Assembly (NCBI GenBank): GCA_014529385.2
Contig: CM043952.1
Coordinates: 156,126,057-156,190,056, forward strand
Direction of reading: 5' to 3'
DNA: 64,000 nt
From: Adiantum capillus-veneris
Lineage: Eukaryota > Streptophyta > Polypodiopsida > Polypodiales > Pteridaceae
The translations under genes were made by a program, and so were the position numbers. Of this stretch, positions 1-11,620 are shown piece by piece. Within the stretch, counting starts at the first letter, position 1, and every line of letters begins with the position of its first letter. The notes under the pieces were generated by a model, which was not told the DNA's origin, ran no database searches, and saw only the letters and a list, made by a program, of their open reading frames with translations.

Positions 1-2482
1 GGTTCTCCTTGAGCTCCTCTTTGTTGGTATGCATGTCTCTGTTTGTCCATGCCTCCGTTGGCTATGAACAACAATTTTCTTTCATCTAAGCTATATCTTC
101 CTTCTCCTGCTACTTGTGTAGTTGTTGGTGGTCCTGTACTTCCTATCATGCTCCAAGGTTCTGGTGTCGAGGGTTCTTCGGGTGGATAATAGACGGAGTT
201 TGCCGCATATCCATTGGGATCTTCATAATATGCATGCATAGGCACCAAATCCTTCTCCTCTGATTTGGTTATGGTTGGTGTGTATCTTATACCGACTGGT
301 CGTAATCCTGGTAGGGGTGGTTGTTGCCCCAACACTGGTTGTGGTCTTTCTACACCTACAGGTCCTGGTAGGTTGCCTGCGTGATACCTAGGCATTGGTG
401 GAACTTGAGGAGAATCCATCTGAGCTTGGAGAGCGTAAGGTCTCTCTCTCACATATCCCTTGTTATAGTAACATTCCTCTGTCACATGGTTTGTCCATTT
501 TTGTTCAATAGCACACCACTTGGGCTGTTTAGCCTGGGGTTTGGCGTACAAGTTAATCTTTTTTAGCACTTTCTCTACAAGCTGCTCTTGGTTTACATCT
601 ACTTCTCTTTTCTGTGCTGTCTTAGAAGACTTGCTTCCACTTTGTTGTGAAGATGAATCGTCGCCAAGGTCCTTGAACTCCCTCTCTTTGTAGACCGCAC
701 AATTGTCCACAAGGTAAAGAGCCTCCTTGATCAACTCATTCAACGTCCTGCTCCTCTTCATATGTAAGTCCTTCTGGAGATCTACATTCCTTAGTCCTTG
801 GATGAATATAAGCATAAGTCTGGACTGAGTTGGCAGTTCTTCCACATGACAGAACTTAACATATCTTTTTAGTCTTAGGGCTGCCTTTCGTACAGATTCC
901 CCATCTTTCTGTTTGAATTTATGGATTTGTGAGACGGTATTATGAGCTATCCCCCTTTGTGAGAATTCCTCGATAAACTCGTCAAACACTTCCTCCATTG
1001 ACTCAAAGTCTCTACACTCTACAGAGTCAAACCAAGTAGCAGCGTCATCCTCTAGGGTTAGTCCAAACCGTGAAAATTGGGTAGGGAAGTCTAACACCTC
1101 TTCAGCTCTAATTACACGCACAAAGGCTGCTACATGATCTCTTGGATCTCTGTTTCCTGTGTATTTCTTGTTTACCCATTTTTGCACTTGAGAAGGTCTA
1201 ATTCTACGATGTTCTATAAACCTCATCATTGGATCTCCACGTCCTAGTCGATATACCTCCTCTGGTCTTTTGTAGTAGGCTCGTTCCTCTCCCAGTGGTG
1301 CTCCTAAGCCATAATTTCTAACAGTTCTTGCCAGAGATGGTTCATCTCTTCAAACTCGTTCTATGGGTGGTCTTCCAGGATCTGTTGACCCTTGAGTCTT
1401 TGGCTTACTCTCTCCTTGATACCTTGAATAGAGTGGTGGTTCTTGCAAATCCCTTAGCCCTCGTGCGTCTTGATAACCATCTCAATTTTGATCTTGTTCC
1501 AATGTTGCACTCTGTCCAAGCCATGCGTGCAATGATGGCTGAGTTGTTGGTTGGTTTTGATTGTTGAATGTCTGCGGTCGGGTAGAATGTGAGGTAGTGT
1601 CATACTCCTCTAAAAAGGGATTTGTCGACTTGCTAGGGGTATAGGTCGCTCTTGGCACTTCGTCTGGGGCATATGTTGATGCTCCTGGAACTGTTGCCTT
1701 TTCTACCTCCTCTGGGAGAATACGTTGGTATTATCGCCCGTACCTATCAACAAAAACTATATCCTTCCCCATAGCAGTTTCATAAGAGAATGAGTAAAGA
1801 ACCTTGTCTTTGCTTAATTCGGTTAAGTATGGTTCTTGCAATGAAAGTAAGCGACTATTCCCTCACTCTTATGCTTGTAGATTTCCACGTTCTCATTATA
1901 AGTTGAAACCCTGGTTGTTTTCTTATCATACTAGATAAAAATTGCTCCAAGTCGATCAATATTTGGTGGCGGTTCTTGAGTTTCTGAAACCATTTTCCCC
2001 TTTGCCACGTTATCTCCATATCTGTTGTAATCCTCAGGGTTACTAACTATCAGATAGTGGTTCCCCTTTTCCTCTGGGAATCTATCTCCATCATCATAGA
2101 CTTGAATTATCTCTAGTCTCTGAGCCGGTCTTTCTTCAATACAAATGCACTTGAGTCCTCGATAATCAGAATAGACTATGGCTCCCCTTGAGTTTGTTCC
2201 TTCTAAAAAGATCACAGTGAGCTTGGAATCATTCAAAGGATTTAGGGAGGTGCTTCCTCCCAGCATTGGTCCATCATACGTGAACCCTCCTGGCTGTTGA
2301 CTACCCATCATGAAGAAAGGTTTGTATGACGAAGTGTCAATATCACTCCCTTTCTCAATAATTGGTGCTAGTGGATCTAGCCTTGCCTGAGTTACACTCT
2401 CCTCGGTGGACACTAAGCTACCTTGGTCACCTGCCACCTTCTGGTCTCTAAAAATGTATCTTCCTAATCTTAAATTCATCAA
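1..2482 (-). pseudogene. gag region of Ty3/gypsy-like LTR element A (broken, runs off left edge)
   Basis: Structural (capsid-type) coding region of an LTR retrotransposon, read leftwards. The first segment (2482 to 1931, 183 codons) starts MMNLRLGRYIF and stops. The frame then shifts near 1840-1850 into a segment containing EPYLTELSKDKVLYSF, which meets an in-frame TAA at 1731-1733. Beyond it one frame is open to position 1 except for TGA at 1482-1484 and 1350-1352. The middle part (about 1240-680) has the look of the Retrotrans_gag family, with WFDSVECRDFESM, a helix-rich body and RYVKFCHVEELP. The C-terminal part is proline-rich. The N-terminal domain is homologous to the gag start of element B (21309 leftwards), so A and B belong to one group. 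No zinc knuckle or protease is reached before the edge. I infer a dead copy; the gag call is firm, the clade (Tat/Athila-like) is inferred. Confidence 0.8.
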
Positions 2483-4280
2483 ACTTATTAATGCAATTTA
2501 TCACAAATCCAACCACTCACCAGGCAAAGGATCAGTCTCCGCACAACTTCTTGCTTTGCTGCTGAATATACCTATACACAAGCGTTTAATTTTGGCAATC
2601 GAATCAAAGCATTTAACTGCTAGAGGTTATCTTAGGAATGATTGGTATAACTAGAGAGTTAATCTCAACCACTACTGTATTTCATACACTGCTGATGTTC
2701 TAGGTTAGGTCTGCTAATCTGGAACTGTACTTCCCTCGGATGTTGGTTAATTTACGTGAAAAAGTCTGAATTCAGTCTTTGCTCCGTCAAATGGCCAAAC
2801 AAGGTCCAAATTCACTTTTGAAAGAAGTTCTGGAACCCTTAAGCCAAATGGAACCTCACTGTCTAAGCCCAGTCAAATTTTCTCTTCAGTAGGCCCCAGT
2901 AGACATCCTACACGTAGGATGTCTCCTGCTCTATTTTGCCTGGATTTTTGCACTATGGATTCCCTTTGATGTGCTGAGTCCACAATTGTTTTTACTTTTT
3001 GATTTGGACACCTATAATCTGGTCAATGGACCAGAATTCTATTCCGACAGCCTGCTGCTGGTCTTGATCAGTCTAATCAACTCCAACTTGGACCAAAATT
3101 GACTAGGAGGCTTGCCTTAGGCTATACAACACGTTGCTATGCCCACAGTCAGTATTTGGCTTCAATTTCTTGCTTTAGACATCCTACGCATAGGATGTCT
3201 TTCTCATCAGAATGGCTTCAAATTCAAAGCACAGGCTCCCCTTGAGGTGCTGATCACTTTGGTATGCTCAAAATTAGGTTTGGAGTGCAAAATCACACAG
3301 AAGACATCCTACACGTAGGATGTCTTTTTGGCCTGTTTGACCCCAGACTTGACCCACAGCTTCCCCTTGATGTCAGAAACCTAGTGGTATTCTTAGATTT
3401 TGGTTTGGATTTCAAAAGTCTCCAATTTTAGCTGTTATTTCCTTTTTCACTCAAAAGTGCTAAAGTCTGCTTTGAACCCGATTTTCTCACCCAAATGAGA
3501 TGGAACCCCTCTCAGTCACTCAATATATCATGCAGATCATGCTCATGCATCCCTCCTATGGTTTTGGTCTTAAAATAATGCTTTGGCACAATTTGGATAG
3601 GATGTCTGGCAATTTCAATCTATCTGGCCTTATCCTGTTAAGATATGGTCAAATTTCCACTTTCCATGTGAAAATAGGTTAAACCCCACCTTATGAACAC
3701 ACTGGTCAACTCAAAATTCCAAAATTCTCACCAGATTAGCCTATAGACATCCTACGCGTAGGATGTCTCCTGGCTTAAAATTAAAAATTTTCCTGATAGA
3801 AATACTCTTGATGCTCTCCAGCTCTATCAGAAACACTCACAGTAACTTTTGGACTTCACTTCAGTAATCAAACACACTTTTGCGTCTTTTAAAACCTTGT
3901 GATGAATTTACCAAGCAAGTATACATGCATGAAGTGCTCTAGATCCTGAATCATGATGTCCTACTTACTCTACTTCTACTCATCATGTGAAATGGTGTTT
4001 TGGTAGCTCTCTGGCCTCTACGGACTTTCAAGCTCTATTCTCACCGCTTCTACCACTCCAACTCCTACTCTAGAACTCAACTAATATCTAAAACTATCTC
4101 AGTCTACCTAAATCTACCTAACTCGAACGATCTAGTCTAGACACACGCTTCCTAGACTCCCTCTAAAACCTAGAGAGTCCTCCACCCTCTGGTCCTATCT
4201 AAATGTAAAAGAAGACTCTTCGCAAGCCCAAAATCCCTATCCTCAAGGACTAGTCTCGGTCACCTAGCTAAGTTTTTTGT
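2483..4280 (-). repeat. untranslated leader of element A with four palindromes
   Basis: Between the primer site and gag lie 1.8 kb without a credible gene. It holds four copies of a 24-bp palindrome with core ATCCTACGCGTAGGAT at 2901-2924, 3177-3200, 3303-3326 and 3745-3768. Copy 3745 is perfect; the others differ only at the central CG dinucleotides (ACACGT, CGCATA). A half copy (CACGTAGGATGTCT) lies inside the LTR at 4649-4662. The intervening DNA is unrelated between copies, so these are dispersed sites rather than a tandem array. Element B has the same arrangement with a different palindrome. The role is unknown; binding site, RNA hairpin or dimerisation signal are possibilities. Confidence 0.8.
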
Positions 4281-4298
4281 CCCCGGCAACAGCGCCAA
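4281..4298 (-). promoter_or_regulatory. primer-binding site of element A (tRNA-Asp type)
   Basis: The minus strand reads TGGCGCTGTTGCCGGGGA directly next to the LTR end. This is close to the tRNA-Asp-complementary site described for Athila/Tat-group plant retrotransposons. It fixes the element orientation as minus and the LTR boundary at 4299. Confidence 0.75.
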
Positions 4299-5223
4299 TG
4301 TTGGACGGATACGCCGCGACAGACGTCAGCACACCGAGAACTCACCTAACAAGATTTGTCAGCTAAGGACGAAGCTCGACCCGTAGGCGCGTGGAAGCAA
4401 GCATAGGGTGTCAACCTACACTCGACCGACTCCTAACTAATTCCTACAGAGGTCTCTACCCAATGTCTAAGTCACAGCCTTCAAGAGTGTATAAGAGGAA
4501 ACTTCCTACAACGCTTTCTAGAGCCGATCACCCATCAAACGATCTCGAAACACCACAGAACTTGAAGGAGACCCTACTAACATCAATAGGTCGCTCTCCC
4601 TAAGATCTATGAACCAAAACCCCAACCCAAAACACACGGTGAAAAATCACGTAGGATGTCTGGCCGAAATTTGCAAGTCTTCGTTTCCAAAATCTAAAGT
4701 TCCTAATGTGTAGCTCTACTCAATGTGAATGCGTGGATATGCTGCACTGCAAAATCGGACAAGGTATGCTCATCGAATCACCAGATGAAGCTCATAGATG
4801 GAGCTCACAAAACCGGACCGTACGCCCGCAATGTAGGTATTGGCGCGTAGCTCTCGTCGAGGGCAACACGCTGCACTTCTTCGCACTCGATTCCGACCAC
4901 TGATGCACACATAGCGTTACGATGAATCTCACACTCTCTCTCGTACACAGTACACTCACTCAAAGACTTCAAACTTTTTAAAAATAAAAGGTTTTGCATT
5001 AAGGTCAAAAAGTGGTATAAATACCTTACAATTCTCAAACCCTAAAGTTCCAAATCAACCATCTACTCAATCTAAATGTCAAAACTGGGATACAATCTGG
5101 AAACTTCTGTAAGCCCCAATATTTACAAGGTGAAATGTCGAGTTTTCTCAATAAATGAATAATTACAAAAAATGATAATCTGCCGAATAGTCAGTTTCCG
5201 TAGGGCGTGTCCAGCTTCTAACA
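4299..5223 (-). repeat. 5' LTR of element A
   Basis: A 925-bp block bounded by TG...CA with short inverted ends (plus strand TGTTGGACGG ... TTCTAACA). Its inner edge abuts the primer-binding site; its outer edge abuts protease coding sequence of a related element at 5224, so A appears to have inserted into that older copy. Length and end structure match the 913-bp LTR of element B, although the sequences are clearly different. The partner LTR and the other target-site copy lie outside the window. Confidence 0.7.
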
Positions 5224-5879
5224 TACACTCCGATCTATGACCACATCCTCGGGTTTAAGATATTTGTATGAAGCTCCATAGATCCACAAACCTGCTTTCT
5301 CCACCGACATGGTTTCCTCTAAATCGTCCGACGAAGCAGAATAAAATTCTTAAACTAGAGACTTGGATACATCTCTGTAGTTATGATTCTTGAGATTCAC
5401 TCTTGTTACCACACCTTCGTAGTGGAGGTATGAATAGTTGTAACCCCAATCTTGAATCATTTTGAATTGAAGCATAAAAGGTTATCCTAGGATTGCCTCA
5501 TAATTCATGTTTTTACCAAAGTCGACAACAAAAAGGGTATGTTCATACTCGATGCCAAATGATTTAACAATCACACGCTCAAATGGTCCTATTGGATTCT
5601 CCAACCTGCCAATTGCAAATTCATTCACGTCCTTCAGATTGTAGGTTTTTCCCACTTTTCGCATATGGATTTTGTCGTGATACTCACACCTACCCCGGTA
5701 TCTATTGGGAGGGTGGTATTACCTTTGTCATCTTCACAGTACTTTCCTACCTTGTTAAGAGGCACACGAAAGGTGTTCCGAGATGCGGAACAAGAGCATG
5801 TTGCTGAAGATACATTACCGGAATGAGCCCACACCCCTACTTTAAATCTTTTTGCAAATGTCATAAAGCCTAGTAACAT
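5224..5879 (-). pseudogene. protease-region fragment of an LTR element related to element B
   Basis: Minus-strand fragment of a retropepsin-type coding region. The reading contains KVGKYCEDDKGNTTLP, the catalytic-type motif LPIDTGVGVSITTKS, then after a frame change GIEYEHTLFVVDFGKNMNYE and, at about 5300-5230, GLWIYGASYKYLKPEDVV. Each piece aligns in order with the protease region of element B at 18949-19823 (KVGDYCEGEEGNITLP, ILDSGAGVAIATKE, GIEYEDTFAIMNFHKSSN, HIWMYGAPESGSLRKKD). Several stops and frame changes show it is dead. It is cut at 5223 by the LTR of element A; at the other side it fades near 5880 into unrelated noncoding DNA. Confidence 0.75.
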
Positions 5880-6874
5880 ATTTTATCAAACACATCTATT
5901 TTTGTGGGTTCATTAGTGAGTCTCAATCTCTAAATTACTCAAGCCCATTAGTAAGTGTCCGGTGGATACATGTGTACTCATTTGGAAAATCTCTATATAA
6001 GTGAATGTATGTAGGGATTTGGTCTACTTTTTGGCCATTTGAGCAAGTTAAGCCTTGTGAAGCATTGAACTCTAGCTTGCACAAGCTCCATAGCTTGCTT
6101 GTACTCTCAAGCTCTCTCTCTATTGTAATCCAATGAACAATCTAGCTCCACTATTAATCAATGACATAGGTAAACATTCAAGTTCGATACTCGGTCACGA
6201 AATAACCATGTATACTTGCATGGTGGAAGACCAAAGGACCCACAACTGCAACTAACCTTCCACTCCTAAGAACAACCAAAAACTCAAAAACATAAAAAGT
6301 CAAAAGAGAAAAACATAAAAACATCTAAAAAACTTTGAAAAATCGTTCAAAAAATAGTATTTTATGAACTTATGTTCAGGGCGATTTGTCTATAATCATC
6401 TTGAAGCGGAAGTTGCATCCTGGGTACCAACGTGAGGGAGTGGTACTTAGTCCATAAGCAGTAAGTTAGAGAATATCTTCGAAGTGTCTTCAGACTCTCA
6501 AATAGATACACTCTCTAGAACCAGTAGTGGTACATCAATGGATCAAGATGAATCCAGAGACATGCACCCAACACACTCTACTATGAGTGGTGCAAGGTCA
6601 AAAAATCCGTTTGATGATGCAAACTTGGATTTGGAAAATAATATCAAACTCCATTATGTATTCACTATGAAGATCCCATGCACAGATACACTGTTAAAGT
6701 AGCTGATATCTTTTTGTATTTGAGAACGCTCCTTGGATTAACTACCAAGAGAGTCAATACATGGGTCGACATGGATCGCGCTACATTGTGACTGAATATC
6801 TTGAAAAAGTGGATACTTTGGGGACAGTCAAAAGGTACACACACTTTTTTTGATCCTCTTAAAGAAATCTTTGA

Positions 6875-6902
<28 letters not shown>
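5880..6902 (+). other. LTR/leader-like noncoding stretch with a small unassigned ORF
   Basis: No recognised gene. At about 5991-5998 there is CTATATAA, followed by CT-rich leader sequence and TTGTAATCCAATG, which is how the promoter half of a plant LTR looks, but no LTR boundary or primer site is visible. A 72-codon plus-strand frame (6484-6702) begins MSSDSQIDTLSRTSSG and is acidic and Ser/Thr-rich; it could be an exon or gag-leader remnant and matches nothing I know. A (GA)n tract closes the stretch at 6879-6900. Confidence 0.35.
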
Positions 6903-6905
<3 letters not shown>

Positions 6906-7171
6906 ACACACAAGTTTCAGAGAGAGAGAAAGGGAGAGAGAGAGAGAGGGAGGGAGCGAGCTTTAGTAGTTCTCTCTCTCTCACACACACACACACGTGC
7001 AGCTAACGGTCTTGAATTTTGGATTTTTTTTCATACCATTCCTCCATGTGGCATACTACAAAACCTGACAAGTTGTTTATAAGATTCAACCGTCTGCCAT
7101 ACTTTGGTAGGGTTTGTTCAAGATGAGCTCGACGAAGCGAAAGCAGGATGCAGAGGCACAAAAGGCAGATG
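6903..7171 (+). pseudogene. 5' fragment of a Crinkler-type gene cassette (promoter plus about 15 codons)
   Basis: This segment repeats the start of the gene at 12083-14062: ACACAAGTTTCA, a GA tract, a CA tract, GTGCAGCTAACGGTC, GAATTTTGGATTTTTTTT, GTTGTTTATAAGATTCAA, GGTAGGGTTTGTTCAAG and then the ATG at 7123, followed by MSSTKRKQDAEAQKAD. Similarity starts at the same base in both copies (6903 and 12083) while the sequences before it differ, so the cassette start is a real boundary. Around 7165-7172 it is cut and joined directly to reverse-transcriptase sequence. It cannot encode a functional protein. Confidence 0.75.
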
Positions 7172-9546
7172 CACATGAGAGAATAAACTTTATGTTAATC
7201 AAAAGAAAAGTGAGTTTTTCTTACAAGAGATTTAGTATTTAGGTCACATTATCTCTCAAGATGGCATCCAAATGGATCCATCAAAGTTAGAGGTAATAAA
7301 AGCATGGCCTAAACCAAGGAATCTTCATGAACTAAGAAGCTTTATAGGTATGTGTGCATACTATAGAGGCTTCATAGAAAAGTTCTCACAAATCGCGGGA
7401 CCATTACATGACCTAACAAAGAAAAATGTTAGGTATACATGCTCTGCTAAGGAGAACAATGCTTTCAAAAATCTTAAAGAAAAGCTTATCTCTCAACCTG
7501 TGCTTACACTGCCAGATCTCTCAAAGCCATTTGAGGTCCAATGTGACGCTTGTGGTGATTGCCTTGGAGCTTTTTTGCTTTAAGAAGGGCACGCCATAGC
7601 CTATGAAAGTCAAAGGCTCGACCTTGTTAAGCAAGCTATAGGCATATATGAAAAGGAACTCCTCGCAGTTCTACATGCCTTAGACTCATGAAGCACTATT
7701 TATTGGGGATTCCTTTCATCTTGCAGACGGATCACCAAAGTCTTTACTTCATGACGCAGATCAAGCTCTAAATGAGGTGGAAAAATTTCCTTTCACAATT
7801 TCATTTTCAGATTGCTCACATTGTTGGCAAGCATAATCAAGTAGCCGCTGCACTCTCAAGACGACCGAGAGTGAATGCGGTTTCCATAGAAACTCACAAT
7901 GATCTATCTTCTATGATAGATGAGTATGCTATTGATCACGATTTTAGAGATGTGATTTCAGCCCCCGGGGGATTCACTAGTAGTACTAGGAAGACGTCAC
8001 CTGCGTGCACCAAAACTGCCATTTTACCCCCTATATACGGTACCCTCCTTTGTAAAATCTACCTTTTTGGCCTCATAAACCCCCACTATTGTACACTCAC
8101 ATGACACCATACGGTAATCCTTAATGAAGACCCTGGGTTTTAGCCCTTGCATTAGGGAAGAAAGAGGAACCATTTACTTTACAAGATGGTTATCTTATCT
8201 ATGGCAATAGACTATGCATTACTAACTCTTCACATGAGAAAGTAATGTATGAATCTCATGCTCCTCCTTATGTGGGGCATAGAGGGATTCAGTCTACCCT
8301 AAAAGGGATTGAAACATATTTCTATTGGCCTACCATGAAAGCAAACATACAACAGTATTTTTCTAAATGTGTGGTATGCCAAAAGACGAAGTTTGATATA
8401 GGGAAGCAACCTGAATTGCTTCAACCTTTGCCAATGCCTAATTCACCATGGGAGAGCATATCCATTAATTTTATCTTTGGATTGCCTAAGTCTATCCATG
8501 GGAATACACGAATATGGATGGTAGTAGATAGGTTCAGTAAACAAGCTCATTTTATACCTGTCAAAAAGACTATCAAAGCCCATCAAATGGAAACCCTCTT
8601 CATTTCACAAATCTTCAAGTACCATGGCTTGCCAATGTCCATAGTGTCGGATAGAGATCCTAAAATGACCAGTACTTTCTGGAAGGGTCTCTTTGAGAAT
8701 TTAGGGACAAGGCTAAACTTATCTTCGGCCTATCATCCGCAAACGGATGGCCAAAGTGAAATAGCTAACCTAACAATTTTGGATCTACTAAAAGCCTATG
8801 TAACGAAAGTAGATCAAAGGTCTCAATGGGAGAAGTACTTACCCTTAGTGGAGTATGCCTACAATAACATTGTACATACTTCCATGGGAAGAGCACCTTT
8901 CGAGGTAATTGAGGGAAGATTAAAAATTCCCTTGCTACTTAAGGTACACGGGAAGATCTTCGCTACAGATGAGTATAGCCAAGACCTATAAGAATCTTTC
9001 CAAAAGATTAAGGATGCTATCTCTATCTCATAGCAAAGGCAAAAGGCTGCTGCTGATAAGCACAGAAGGACCCAAGACTTTAAAGAAAATGATTCGGTCT
9101 TACTTAAATTTCCCAAGGCTCGATTAAGGAACACGATGGGCAAGAATCCTACGGGACACCAAAAGTACTATGCTAAGTTAGCAAAAAGGTACTATGGTCC
9201 CTTCCAAATTCTTAGGCCAATCAATGAGATGGCCTATCAACTGAAGTTGCCCAACCATTGGCTCATACACAATGCTTTCCATGTAAGCCTACTAAAGCCT
9301 TACAAAGGAGAGCCACTTCAAGAACCAACTATTGAAGACCCATCGGAATTCGAGGACCAAGAAGAGGTGTTGCAACCCGAGTCCATTCTTCGACATGAAG
9401 ACAAGGTATTAAGAGGCGGTAAGACTATCCGACGATATCTTATTAAGTTTAAGAATTATCCTTTTGAAGATACTAGATGGATGCAACGCATACAATTAAA
9501 GGATAACCTAAACCCTGTCAATGCTTACAATGCTTCCCTAGGGTAA
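7172..9546 (+). pseudogene. Ty3/gypsy chromovirus pol fragment: RT end, RNase H, integrase, chromodomain
   Basis: Broken polyprotein. RT C-terminal part: KLYVNQKKSEF, a stop, then YLGHIISQDGIQMDPSK and FIGMCAYYRGFIEKFS. RNase H: FEVQCDACGDCLGAFLL, with the frame changing until WKNFLSQFHFQIAHIVGKHN. Integrase starts near 8245 with the His/Cys zinc motif (YESH ... VGH ... CVVCQ). In the DDE core the first Asp position reads SINFIFGLP, Asn at residue 75 of this frame; VSDRDPKM and QTDGQSE keep the second Asp and the Glu. After stops at 8990 and about 9032 the frame resumes and ends in a chromodomain (ESILRHEDKVLRGG, RYLIKFKNYPFEDTRWM), which places it among chromoviruses. RT front half, protease and gag are missing. 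A small element sits at 7965-8137. Not functional as read. Confidence 0.9.
7965..8137. mobile_element. 173-bp MITE-like insertion in pol
   Basis: The pol reading frame is interrupted between DFRDVIS and ALALGKKEEPF by DNA with no pol similarity. The interruption is flanked by near-identical 9-mers TTTCAGCCC (7956-7964) and TTTTAGCCC (8138-8146), consistent with a target-site duplication. The ends (CCGGGGGATT and ACCCTGGG) are only weakly inverted, so family assignment is open; a 9-bp duplication would suit a Mutator-like MITE. Confidence 0.5.
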
Positions 9547-9899
9547 TCAAATGTACAAATGCTTAAAATGAACAAAGTTTTTGTCTTATAAGACTCTCTT
9601 TTTCTTTATTGTGCACAAATGTGAAGTAGTATGCATTCTTAGATCAAGTTTGTGGAGACGACGTCTCCCAAACACCAAGTAGAGCTTGTCACTCTACTAT
9701 GCAAGATTGATAGGACTAATGTGCAGACTTGCTTGCGGCAGCTTAGGCTCTCAAGCGCCAAATGTATTAATCATCCATTCTAGAATGATGTCGTAGGGTA
9801 AGATAGGGATCCTCTACCCACTAGAAAAAGGACTAATGAATAGGTCTTATCTTCTCTACCCCATAGTCGAGGACGACTATGATTTCAAGAGAGAGGTAA
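9547..9899 (+). other. 3' untranslated stretch of the chromovirus with polypurine tract
   Basis: No gene between the chromodomain stop and the putative LTR. The last bases, AAGAGAGAGGTAA (about 9888-9899), are a purine run in the right place for the plus-strand primer of an LTR element, directly before TGTCATAATAAG. Confidence 0.45.
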
Positions 9900-10249
9900 T
9901 GTCATAATAAGTAATATCTAATTCTCCTAAATGATTTTCTCATGTTGAAGTGATCATTTAATATGGGGAAGTACCAGGGGAGAAAAAGCTAGAATATTGG
10001 TTAAGCTGGTAGACCGACCACAATAGGGATCCAAAGGAGGGAAAATAGGGATCCAAAGGGGGGGTCATCTGCAAAAGAGCAATGTGCAACAATGGGCTTT
10101 AAAGACTTCCAAAATGCTAAGGTTCCAAAATTCAAGGTTGTGTCCAAAGGTCAAACACTAGGGAAATTGGATGCTTTGTGTGTGTACCAAAAAGTCTTCA
10201 AAATTCCTACAAAGGAGGGGGCGAGCCTTGCAAGTAGGGGATGAGAGAG

Positions 10250-10285
<36 letters not shown>

Positions 10286-11460
10286 ACAAGCTTCCTTTAC
10301 ACAAAGGGAATGAGCGACACATGTCAGCTCCCTAGCCTAGATGCCCACAAGGTGCACCAAATCCTATTGGATGGTCATTGAGGTGGACCAATGAGAATTA
10401 GGCTAGAGTAAATCTAGTTTAAGTAATTTAAAAACACTTAACAAAAGAATCAATAAGAATTAAGCTCTCTAGAACACTATTGGACAATCTCCTAAGGGGT
10501 CCAATGAGCATTCAACATCCCAATGGCTTGTGTGCTTTCTATTGGCCAAAAGACAAAGGGGTCCAATGAGAGTTTAGTTGCATTAATTAATTACCTAAAT
10601 CTCTCACAAAAGGGGAAAGGGGGACACATGCCAGAAGGCTATCACTTATGCTACTTAATTCTCATTGGTTAAGCTTGGAGAGGTCCAATGGGGTGGCAGC
10701 ATGAGTAATTTGCATGAGGGGTCGACCAAGAGAGAGAGGGGGCTGAATTTCTAAAGGCATTATTACACAAACTCTCTCTCACTTAGCTCATGTGTGAAGC
10801 AAGAAGACTCTCTCTCTTCTTCTCAAGCTTTAATGGAAAGCTTATCACCTACTCCAAGCTTGTGAGAAGGGAGGCCTACACCAACAAGTCTTGGCTTTGT
10901 GATGCAAATCCAACCAAGAGCCAAGCTTCAATGCATGCTCATCTCCTCTACCATGCTAATTACTAAGCTATGCTATACTAATATGAGTGATTATGTGAGG
11001 AGATGTACATCTTTCTCGTAAGACTACTCCTTCTTCCTCTCAATCTACTCTCATACCCCGCTAGCTCTCACCATCTTCGAAGGTGTGTGAGGTCTTGGGT
11101 CTGAGACCGTGAGGGAATTGATGTTGTGTTTTATAGGTGTTTTTCTTAGTGCTTGAAGCTTCCATCTTCATTGCACTAGCTAGTTATTGAAGGAACACAA
11201 AGAATTGTATTGTAAAATATCTCTCTTGATGGGGGAAACCTATAATACAAAGCCTTTTGGAGGGGGGACCGGCTCCATGTAAATCCGGTCCTCAATTGTT
11301 ATCAATAGCTTAATTTCTCTCTCTTTTGAAGTATTGCTCATGCCTATCTAACTAGGTGTTATGCTTTTTGTTGCTCTCTCCACCCAAGCACTCTTGTTAT
11401 GCTCATTAGGAATCTATTCTAATGAAATGCTCACTATGTTCATACTATTTTCCGTTACAC
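9900..11460 (+). repeat. putative LTR of the chromovirus
   Basis: About 1.56 kb of noncoding DNA starting TGTCATAATAAG right after a purine run and possibly ending TTCCGTTACACA near 11460; the end is an estimate because no clear primer-binding site follows. It includes a (CA)n tract at 10250-10281, a cluster of CCAATGAG-type boxes (about 10388-10700), several short CT tracts and, near 11275 and 11287, CCGGCTCC and CCGGTCCTC. A gag frame begins 160 bases downstream, so this may be the LTR shared by, or joined to, the next copy. Confidence 0.45.
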
Positions 11461-11620
11461 ATAAGTCACTAGGCCATTAAATGTTATAGAGGCACGCATA
11501 TCGCTTTTTGATGCTGTGATCTCTCCTATTGGCTTTGCTTAGCTCTGGTCTTCCCTTTACTTTTTGTGCTCTTGGCCTTGCTTCTCTGAGAATCCTGAAC
11601 GTTTGAAGTATGTGAAAATT

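Noticed and set aside
1328-1567. 79-codon plus-strand ORF
   Set aside because: It is antisense to the gag region of element A, which aligns with a gag domain on the minus strand.
7958-7990. Resemblance of AGCCCCCGGGGGATTCACTAGT to a cloning-vector polylinker (SmaI/BamHI/SpeI order)
   Set aside because: The match is imperfect, no further vector sequence follows, and the segment is better explained as the edge of a 173-bp insertion with a 9-bp target duplication.
9900-11460. Calling this a complete, paired LTR
   Set aside because: Only one copy is visible and no primer-binding site follows it, so only a putative LTR is claimed.
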